Shown here: positions 1 to 6,185 of the stretch, piece after piece
Position numbering within the stretch: position 1 is the first letter of the stretch
How the letters are laid out: every line of letters begins with the position of its first letter
NCBI GenBank assembly: GCA_028865845.1
Contig: JAGWJK010000247.1
Span: 1 to 6,664, forward strand
Direction of reading: 5' to 3'
Origin: Rhizobiaceae bacterium
GTDB lineage: Bacteria > Pseudomonadota > Alphaproteobacteria > Rhizobiales > Rhizobiaceae
DNA length: 6,664 nucleotides
Position numbers and translations under genes: made by a program
Notes under the pieces: generated by a model
The model's database searches: none
What the model saw: only the letters and a program-made list of their open reading frames with translations
What the model was told of the DNA's origin: nothing

Positions 1-2179
1 GGAATGTCCGTAGCTTCTCAACCGCCGGCTGGAAACGGTCATGTCCGTCCGCGGCGAAGGCTTGCAGGTGACGCCAGACGCTCTCCTGATCGTCGCGCAG
101 AGCCGAGACTGCGAAGACCTCGTCTTCGCCGAGATCGAACAGTGGGCTCTTCAGCAGGGCCGAGAGCGACAGATCGTCCTCCGGCAACAACAGGAACCGG
201 CCAAGTGCGAGAAGATCCTGGACGGCGATATGGCTGGTCAGCACCAGTCGGTCGGCGCCGGCGACGGGAATGTTGTTGCGCCGCTTCAATGCTCGCGTCA
301 GCGCGTTGACGAAAGCGTCGCGTTTGCGCACGAGAACAAGGATATCGCCGGCCTCGATGAGCCGGGCCTTGCCCTTTTCGATAATGGTCTCGCGGCCGAT
401 GAGGTTGCCAATGGTTTGCGCCATCCGCCGCGCCAGGATGGCGGCTGGTGCGCTTTCCGGGGTCGAATCGAAAGGAGCGGTCCAATCCTCTTCCTTCGCC
501 GCCGGCTCCGGCGCGATCATCTCCCAGAGATCGACCGCGCCGGGGTGGCCGATGCGGCTGGAGCGGTGGACGACCGGTTCGTTGACGGCGCTGAGGCCCC
601 GCGCATTGTCCGGCGTCATGAACACATGATCGACGGCATCCAGCACGTCGGCGGTCGAGCGGAAGGACAATGGCAGGCGGATCGAAGAAAACCGCAGACC
701 GCCAGTGGTCACGCGCCGCCTTGTCCGCTCGCTTTCCTCCGAAAACCGTTCCGGTCGCGCGCCCTGGAAGGAGTAAATCGACTGCTTCTCGTCACCGACC
801 GCGAAACTCGTTCGCAGGGTTGGGCGCGCGCTTTCGCCGGAGAAAAAATCCTCCGCCAGCGACTGGATGACGCTCCATTGAATCGGGCTGGTATCCTGCG
901 CCTCGTCGACGAGAATATGGTCGATGCCCTGGTCGAGCTTGTAGTGGATCCAGGGGCCGACATCCTTCTTGGTCAGCAGATCGGCGGTGCGGGTGATCAG
1001 GTCCTCGAAATCGAGCTGGCTGCGCCGTTTCTTCAGTTCCTCGTAGTCGCGGTTCAGCCGGTCGGCCAGAATGAGCGCGGCATGGGTGGCGCGATACATG
1101 CGCACCAACCGCAGCCGGTCGCGGCAGGCGACGACATGAGAGCGCGCTTGTGCCACCGCATCGGCCAAGGCCGGCGCATCCGCCAGCATCGCCTTGACGA
1201 AAAACTGGCTGTCCGATTTCGGCTCGCCCTTTGCCGTCAGCAGGACCTTTTCGAGAATTTCGGCTCGCTCCATCGGATTGAGTTCGCGCTGGGCAAGCCT
1301 CAGGCCATACGCGACCTCCTGCGCCTTCGAGCCCCCCTTGAGATCCGAAAGGGTAAGATAGAGATCAAGCGTCGCGCCGGAGAGGCCCGGCAGTGGCCAA
1401 TAGCTGCCTGCGATCGTCGCCTCCGTATCGTCGGCGGAGAGGCCGAAGCGGGTCAGCAGCGCCTGTCTGATCCCTTCCCTGCGTTCGACTTCATCGGTGA
1501 AACGGCGGATGGCGTTGCGGTTGGCAATGATGTCGCCGAGCAATGCCTCCAGGCCGGATTCGTCGCCGAGATCGAGCACGTAGGAAAAGGCTTCGGCCAG
1601 CTCGGCGTCACCGGCAGGGGTGGTTGCCGTCAGCAGCGAGCGGCGCGCGTCGTCGAGCAGGGTTGCCGCAGCGCGATCGTCAAGCACCGAGAAGTGACCG
1701 GCGACGTTGGCTTCGAGCGGGAATTGATGCAGCAACGCTTCGCAGAAGGCATGGATAGTCTGGATCTTCAGGCCGCCCGGCGTTTCCAGCGCCTTGGCGA
1801 AAAGCCGCCGCGCTTCGGCGAGCTTGAAGAGATCAGGTTCAGTGCCCTCGATCTCGGTGATCCGTGCCCGCAGTTCCTCGTCCGGCAGTGTTGCCCAGGC
1901 AGCCAGCCGATCGAAGACGCGGTTCGACATTTCGGATGCGGCAGCCTTGGTATAGGTGAGGCACAAAATGGCCGATGGCCGCGCGCCGGCAAGCAGCAGC
2001 CGGATGACCCGCTGCGTCAACACATGGGTCTTGCCGGAGCCGGCATTGGCCGAAACCCATGCCGAGCGCTCCGGGTCGGAGGCGACCGATTGCTGCACCG
2101 TCGTCCAGCTGATCCAGGCACCGGGATCGTCGCTGTCCGGGAGAGCGGAGGGATCCGCGATGCCGATGTCACTCGTCAT
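1..2179 (-). CDS. addA: AddA, ATP-dependent helicase/nuclease subunit A (5' part, C-terminus beyond the left edge)
   Basis: AddA is the motor subunit of the cytoplasmic AddAB (RecBCD-like) complex. It unwinds and degrades double-strand DNA ends to prepare 3' strands for RecA. I translated the reverse strand from the ATG at 2179 and found 726 codons without a stop to base 2. The start is set by a strong Shine-Dalgarno (2185-2191) and an 11-bp overlap with addB. UvrD/Rep-type SF1 motifs appear in order: QQ at 29-30, Walker A in SANAGSGKT (43-51), LTYTKAAASEM (74-84), QTIHAF (140-145), LDFEDL (389-394), Walker B DEAQD (425-429), GDEKQSIYSFQGA (462-474), LPLSFRS (502-508) and GDILVLVRKR (611-620). 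Family members are roughly 1150-1200 residues, so the last helicase motif and the C-terminal nuclease domain should lie off the left edge. All motifs that should be visible are intact. No alternative family fits as well. Confidence 0.96.
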   Translation of the reverse strand, partial: MTSDIGIADPSALPDSDDPGAWISWTTVQQSVASDPERSAWVSANAGSGKTHVLTQRVIRLLLAGARPSAILCLTYTKAAASEMSNRVFDRLAAWATLPDEELRARITEIEGTEPDLFKLAEARRLFAKALETPGGLKIQTIHAFCEALLHQFPLEANVAGHFSVLDDRAAATLLDDARRSLLTATTPAGDAELAEAFSYVLDLGDESGLEALLGDIIANRNAIRRFTDEVERREGIRQALLTRFGLSADDTEATIAGSYWPLPGLSGATLDLYLTLSDLKGGSKAQEVAYGLRLAQRELNPMERAEILEKVLLTAKGEPKSDSQFFVKAMLADAPALADAVAQARSHVVACRDRLRLVRMYRATHAALILADRLNRDYEELKKRRSQLDFEDLITRTADLLTKKDVGPWIHYKLDQGIDHILVDEAQDTSPIQWSVIQSLAEDFFSGESARPTLRTSFAVGDEKQSIYSFQGARPERFSEESERTRRRVTTGGLRFSSIRLPLSFRSTADVLDAVDHVFMTPDNARGLSAVNEPVVHRSSRIGHPGAVDLWEMIAPEPAAKEEDWTAPFDSTPESAPAAILARRMAQTIGNLIGRETIIEKGKARLIEAGDILVLVRKRDAFVNALTRALKRRNNIPVAGADRLVLTSHIAVQDLLALGRFLLLPEDDLSLSALLKSPLFDLGEDEVFAVSALRDDQESVWRHLQAFAADGHDRFQPAVEKLRTF
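2169..2179 (-). other. addB/addA 11-bp gene overlap
   Basis: The bases ATGACGAGTGA, read on the minus strand, contain the addA start codon at one end and the addB stop codon (TGA) at the other, in different frames. The last AddB residues (N-D-E) and the first AddA residues (M-T-S) share this DNA. Such an overlap usually gives translational coupling, which would help keep the two subunits of the heterodimer in balance; the coupling is inference. Confidence 0.9.
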
Positions 2180-5100
2180 TGCCGCCCTCCTGCTCGGTCT
2201 CGGCCGTCGACCATTCGGAAACGCGGGCCAGGTGATCGTAGTCGCCGCCATATTCGAATTGCTGCGCCGGGATCAGCCGCGAGGAAAAGCCCTTCTCACC
2301 GGACTGCAGCAAGGCCACGAACTTGACGAGCTGGTCGATCGATTCCTCCGCGAGATCGATGGCCGACTTATTTTTCGTCTTATCGCCTCGGCCGGAAAGC
2401 TCGTTGTTGACCTGATCGACCTTGAAGCGATCCCCGGGGCGCAGGCGCACGTAAAGCAGGTTTTCCGGCGTCAGCGGCTTGAGATCGCGAAAGGCGCCTG
2501 CCTGCAAGGCATAGGCCTCGAGCGCTAGTTGCGGATCGAGCAGCGAACGCGCCTGCGCCGGCGAGGGGTTGTAGCCGGTCTTGTAGTCGATGATGTCGGC
2601 TACGGTCCCGCCCTTGAAATCGATGCGGTCGGCGACGCCGGTCAGGCGGATGCCGATCGGCTCGATATCGACGCCGGCGGGCACTTCCGTCGATGTCCGG
2701 CGGATTTCCGGCCGTCGTTTCGCTTCCCAGTCCAGAAAGGCGCGGGTGACCTCGCGGAAGCGCGGCCGCCAGACGCTGTCGATATGAACGGGCAACTGCT
2801 CGGCATCGAACAGCTCCGAGATGATGCGTTCCATGGCGAACGACGCGTCGGGGTTGCCGGCGAGGTGGCCTTCACGAACGAAACGGTCGATGATCTTGTG
2901 GTAAAGCGTGCCGCGCTCGGCAGGCCCCGGATCGCGATTGAAGGGATCGACGGGGTCGAGCCGCAGGATGCGCCGGGCGTAGATGGAATAGGGATCACGT
3001 CTCAGCCGTCCGACTTCGCTGAAGGAATAACTCTTCGGCTGCAGCGCGGCGGGCGGTTTCGGTGCCGGTCGCTGCGCCGGCGATTGGTTGCCGCCCTCGT
3101 CGATCATGGCGGCCCAATGCCGGTACTGATCGCCACGCGCCTTAAGTTCCGACGCGAAATTCTTGCCGCCGAGCGCCGTTAGCCGCTGTAGCCAGCGTGA
3201 CGCCACCGTCGGCGTCGAACCCTGCCGCATGGCGCGGGAATAGATGAGATCGCGGGTGCCGTTCGCCATTTCGAAGTCGTGGGCGAGTTGGCCGATGCGC
3301 CGTTCCGGCGGCTCCAGCCCGATCTCCGTCTTCATCGTCCGTGAAATGAAGGGATTATTGGCTGTCTGGCCGGGCCATGAGCCCTCGTTGAGGCCGCCGA
3401 GGATCAGCGTATCGACGCTTTGCAGGCGCGCCTCGAGGGTACCGAAGATGAAGAGGCGAGGGTGGCTCAGCGCGCGGGGTTTCACCGCCTGGCCGGCCGA
3501 AAGCGCTGCGACGATGTCGATCCATTGCTGGCCGTCGGCTTCGAGCTGACCATCGGTATCGATCACCTCGGAAAGGAGGCTCGCCAAGGTGTCGCCGGCC
3601 TCGCCGGACCAGAGTGCCGCCAGATTGCCACGCTCGTCGGCAGCAACGGCTTCGAGCGCCTTCCCGGTGCGCTCCGCCCATTCCGAAAGCGTCGGCAGGC
3701 CGCCGGTTTCTCCATCATTTGGCAGATTAAGCGCTGAGACCAGCGGTTCGCAAGCGCGCGTAACCTGTCGCGCGAGCTCGCGCGCCCGGTCGACGGCGTC
3801 GGCTGGCAGAGACCTGCGCCATTGCGGCGGGTGGCGGTCCATCGCCTGCTCAGCAAGCCGACGATCGAGCAACGGCTCCAGAGTTCTGACGTCGACATCG
3901 GCGACACCGCCGCGCAGCGCAAGGATTTCGAGGGCATCGATGCCGGTGTCGAGGCTTTCCGATGCAAGGCCGAAGCGGGCGAGGGGATGTTTGAGCAGCG
4001 ACACGATCGCCACCGGATCGCCCGGGCGAAGCGTCGCTTCGAGCAGCAATTGCAGCAAGGCGCCTTGCGGCGTCGCGGTCAGCGGCGTGCCGGCCGAATC
4101 GTCGGCGACGATGCCGAAGCGCGCCAGCTCTGCCGTCACGCGTCGCGCCAGATTGCGGTCGGGCGTGATCAGCGCAGCCTGGCTTTCGCCGCCGTTGCGT
4201 CCGGGTTTGTCCAGCGCCAGCCGCAAGGCAATGGCGATCGCCGTCGCTTCCTCCCGCTCGTTCGATGCCTCGATCAGCGCAACATCGGCGAAAGCCTCGG
4301 AAATGGCGCCGGGAGCAAGCTGTTTCTGCCATGCGCCCCAGCCGCTCGTCGCCTTCGCCGGCGCCAGTGCCCGCGACAGGATCTTGGCGCGCATCTGCAT
4401 TGTGTCGTCGGCCTCGGCGACGGTCTCGACATCCTCGCGCCTCGCGCGCAGGCGTTTCAGCAGCAGCGAGAGGCCATATTGCGGATGGCTGCGCGTCGTC
4501 GGATCGGCCCGTTCTCCGGCTGCGGTTTCCGGCGCCACCATCTGCCAGTCCTCTTCCGGCATGGACAGATCAAGCCCCGGCAACACGATGACGCCCTGCG
4601 GCAGTGACGCGACTGCGGCGATCAGGTCCGATGTCGCAGGCACCGAGCCGGTCGATCCCGCGACGATGATCGGCCCGGGGTGCTGCATGGTGCCGATCCG
4701 CTGCGCCTCGGCATGCAGAATGGCGTTGCGATGCCGTGCGGGCGATGATTTGCCGAGTTCGTCCAGCCGCGCCGGCCAGAAGGCGCTGGCGATCTGCAGG
4801 AATTCGGCGGTCAGCTGCCACCACAATGCGTGATCGTCGGCGGTCAGGTTGGCAAGCTCGCCCCAATCCCGATCCTCGGTCTCGATCGAATCGATCAACT
4901 CGGCGAGATTACGCGCCAGCCAGATGGCATCCGCCGGGCTCGCCGGCGCGACCAATGGCGAGTCGGAATGGATGTCGCGAACGATCTGCGGCAGCTTGTT
5001 GCGCCAGGCAAGGATCAGCCGCGCCAGTTCCAGTAGCCGCGCGGTGTTGGCGAGCGGCTGTGCCAGATCGGCCGTTGCCGGCAAGGTCTCGTCGAAATAG

Positions 5101-5369
5101 CCGCTGTCGTCGTCGGTTTCGCCGAGCGGCCGGATCACCGGCAGAATTGCCGAGCGGCCGCCGAGCAGGTCGACGAACTCCGACCGCAGCACGCGCACCG
5201 CACGCCGGGTCGGCAGGAAGATGGTCACCTTGGCGAGCGACAGGGGATCGTCCGGATCATGGCGGAAATGTTCGGTCAGCCGCCCGTCGCAGAGTGCTGC
5301 AGCAAGCGTTCTGAGAAAGGGCAGACCCGCCGGGATCGTCAGGATACATTGCCGGTGCCTGCCTGCCAT
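2169..5369 (-). CDS. addB: AddB, double-strand break repair protein (inactivated SF1 helicase fused to RecB-family nuclease)
   Basis: AddB is the partner of AddA. In this family it contributes one nuclease active site and a helicase-like scaffold for the end-processing complex. The 1066 residues are a full length for alphaproteobacterial AddB. The N-terminus (TIPAGLPFLRTL, 11-22) sits where helicases carry Walker A, but no GxGKT is present, so ATP hydrolysis by this subunit is unlikely. Family stretches include the GGLNEGSWPG segment (658-667) and RRIGQLAHDFE (690-700). A linker rich in Gln, Pro and Ala (about 760-780) leads to the nuclease domain, which starts near YSFSEVGRL. Its catalytic residues by RecB comparison are H824 (TLYHKII), D914 (GVADRID), D928 and K930 (IDYKTG). 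Only three cysteines exist (8, 27, 540), so the four-Cys Fe-S site of Bacillus AddB is absent. The start is fixed by an in-frame TGA two codons upstream; the Shine-Dalgarno is weak. The stop overlaps addA. Confidence 0.96.
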   Translation of the reverse strand: MAGRHRQCILTIPAGLPFLRTLAAALCDGRLTEHFRHDPDDPLSLAKVTIFLPTRRAVRVLRSEFVDLLGGRSAILPVIRPLGETDDDSGYFDETLPATADLAQPLANTARLLELARLILAWRNKLPQIVRDIHSDSPLVAPASPADAIWLARNLAELIDSIETEDRDWGELANLTADDHALWWQLTAEFLQIASAFWPARLDELGKSSPARHRNAILHAEAQRIGTMQHPGPIIVAGSTGSVPATSDLIAAVASLPQGVIVLPGLDLSMPEEDWQMVAPETAAGERADPTTRSHPQYGLSLLLKRLRARREDVETVAEADDTMQMRAKILSRALAPAKATSGWGAWQKQLAPGAISEAFADVALIEASNEREEATAIAIALRLALDKPGRNGGESQAALITPDRNLARRVTAELARFGIVADDSAGTPLTATPQGALLQLLLEATLRPGDPVAIVSLLKHPLARFGLASESLDTGIDALEILALRGGVADVDVRTLEPLLDRRLAEQAMDRHPPQWRRSLPADAVDRARELARQVTRACEPLVSALNLPNDGETGGLPTLSEWAERTGKALEAVAADERGNLAALWSGEAGDTLASLLSEVIDTDGQLEADGQQWIDIVAALSAGQAVKPRALSHPRLFIFGTLEARLQSVDTLILGGLNEGSWPGQTANNPFISRTMKTEIGLEPPERRIGQLAHDFEMANGTRDLIYSRAMRQGSTPTVASRWLQRLTALGGKNFASELKARGDQYRHWAAMIDEGGNQSPAQRPAPKPPAALQPKSYSFSEVGRLRRDPYSIYARRILRLDPVDPFNRDPGPAERGTLYHKIIDRFVREGHLAGNPDASFAMERIISELFDAEQLPVHIDSVWRPRFREVTRAFLDWEAKRRPEIRRTSTEVPAGVDIEPIGIRLTGVADRIDFKGGTVADIIDYKTGYNPSPAQARSLLDPQLALEAYALQAGAFRDLKPLTPENLLYVRLRPGDRFKVDQVNNELSGRGDKTKNKSAIDLAEESIDQLVKFVALLQSGEKGFSSRLIPAQQFEYGGDYDHLARVSEWSTAETEQEGGNDE
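2185..2191 (-). promoter_or_regulatory. Shine-Dalgarno sequence of addA inside addB
   Basis: Read on the minus strand this is AGGAGGG, a near-perfect match to the 16S rRNA 3' end, with a 5-base spacer (CGGCA) before the ATG at 2179. It lies within the addB codons for the E-Q-E-G-G stretch near its C-terminus. It fixes the addA start and shows that addA does not depend only on ribosomes finishing addB. Confidence 0.85.
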
Positions 5370-5375
5370 TGCTCA
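5367..5375 (-). other. TGA-GCA-ATG stop/restart junction between the nucleotidyltransferase gene and addB
   Basis: Read on the minus strand, the stop of the nucleotidyltransferase (TGA, 5375-5373), one codon (GCA) and the addB start (ATG, 5369-5367) lie in the same frame. The upstream bases (TTTGCGTGAGCA) hold no good Shine-Dalgarno, only a GTGAG-like match. The arrangement suits termination followed by re-initiation by the same ribosome, making addB translation depend on the gene before it. It also means addB cannot start further upstream in this frame. Coupling is inferred from spacing. Confidence 0.75.
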
Positions 5376-6104
5376 CGCAAACGCCCGGAAAGTCCGGATC
5401 GTTTCCTCCGCTTCGTCTATCGCTTCCGGCGTGCCGACCGTCAGCCAATGCCCGTCGAGCATCGTGCCGTAGAGCCGGCCCGTCGCGATCGATTTGTTGT
5501 AGTACGTGTTGATGTTGAACGCATCATCCGGCGCATCGTCGAGGATGGCAGGCGTCATGACGAGCGTGCCTGCATAGACGACGCCGTTGCCGACGGCGCT
5601 GTCGTAACGGGAAAGCCGGCCATCTGCCGCGAGGCTGAAATCGTTCTTGCCGTTGTGGCCGGTGGTCTTGTCCAGTTCGACGCAGAGCATCGCCATATCC
5701 ATGGTCGCGGCGTCGAAGAATCCGGCTAAATGCTCGAGGTTCGTTGGCCGGCCAGCAGTTTCGCCCACCCAGAAGAGGTCGGAGTTCATTACGAAAACCG
5801 GATCGCGGCCAAGAAGCTTCAGGCCCTTGGCCAGTCCGCCGCCATTGTTCATCAGCGCATCGCGTTCGTCGGAAATCAGGATTTCGAGGCCGCGATAGGC
5901 GCGAAGATGCGCTTCCATCTGATCGGCATGATGATGCACGTTGACGGCCACCTGCTCGACGCCGGCGTCACGAAGCGCATCGAGCGCATAATCGATCATC
6001 GGCTTGCCGGCAATCTTGACCAGCGGCTTGGGGATGGTGTCGGTGATCGGGCGCATGCGGGTTCCAAGCCCCGCGGCCATCACCATGGCTTGCTTGATGA
6101 TCAT
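5373..6104 (-). CDS. murU: MurU-like sugar-1-phosphate nucleotidyltransferase (probable N-acetylmuramate-1-phosphate uridylyltransferase)
   Basis: This enzyme belongs to the NTP_transferase family, which joins a nucleoside triphosphate to a sugar-1-phosphate and releases pyrophosphate. With an AmgK-type kinase next door, the likeliest reaction is MurNAc-1-P plus UTP to UDP-MurNAc, the salvage route of peptidoglycan recycling in the cytoplasm. The 243 residues show the nucleotide-binding signature AAGLGTRMRP (10-19), PKPLV (25-29), a GGG turn (88-90), NSD (107-109; D109 is the probable metal ligand), an NGVVYAG segment (173-179) and W-L-T-V-G-T-P-E near the end (220-227). No signal peptide or membrane segment is visible. 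The ATG at 6104 is preceded in frame by a TGA 33 bases upstream, so the start cannot move far out; M7 or M9 are possible internal starts, and the Shine-Dalgarno is poor. Such proteins are often annotated as mannose-1-phosphate guanylyltransferases. The family is certain, the substrate is inferred. Confidence 0.85.
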   Translation of the reverse strand: MIIKQAMVMAAGLGTRMRPITDTIPKPLVKIAGKPMIDYALDALRDAGVEQVAVNVHHHADQMEAHLRAYRGLEILISDERDALMNNGGGLAKGLKLLGRDPVFVMNSDLFWVGETAGRPTNLEHLAGFFDAATMDMAMLCVELDKTTGHNGKNDFSLAADGRLSRYDSAVGNGVVYAGTLVMTPAILDDAPDDAFNINTYYNKSIATGRLYGTMLDGHWLTVGTPEAIDEAEETIRTFRAFA

Positions 6105-6185
6105 GTCGTCTCGAAACGGTGATTCGGTCTGGCGTCAGGCTTTACCATACCGCGCCCGGAAACCGCTGCACAGTTTTTGGATGGC
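6105..6185. other. 81-bp gap between kinase and nucleotidyltransferase genes
   Basis: This is the only real gap in the window. I see no stable hairpin with a T-run on the transcribed strand, so termination after the kinase gene is not supported. There is also no convincing sigma70-type promoter: a TATGGT near 6143-6148 (minus strand) has no good -35 partner. It contains one GATTC (6121-6125), a GANTC site of the type methylated by CcrM in alphaproteobacteria, but such sites also occur inside the genes. An ATG at 6148 opens a 15-codon frame whose TGA overlaps the start of the next gene; it has no clear Shine-Dalgarno. Confidence 0.6.

Noticed and set aside
41..2326. Plus-strand 761-residue open frame as a gene
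   Set aside because: It is antisense in exact register to addA, whose helicase motifs are all present on the minus strand. Its translation shows no domain, and it ends inside addB.
2529..3182. Plus-strand 217-residue open frame
   Set aside because: It is antisense to the AddB nuclease domain, whose catalytic residues are read clearly on the minus strand.
3589..4833. Plus-strand 414-residue open frame, with an overlapping 261-residue frame at 3822-4607
   Set aside because: Both lie wholly inside addB on the opposite strand, have Ser/Arg/Ala-rich composition typical of shadow frames, and show no motifs.
5259..5729. Plus-strand frames of 156 (5259-5729) and 130 residues (5730-6122)
   Set aside because: They are antisense to the MurU-like gene and the start of addB. 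No motif or credible ribosome site was found, and the family motifs lie on the other strand.
6121..6125. GANTC methylation site as a cell-cycle control element
   Set aside because: A single site in the gap is not unusual; several GANTC sites occur inside the coding regions as well, and no CtrA-like or GcrA-type context was seen.
6141..6180. Possible terminator (plus-strand CAGTTTTTGG after a CGGAAACCG hairpin)
   Set aside because: The stem is only three base pairs and the T-run is on the strand opposite to transcription of all genes here.
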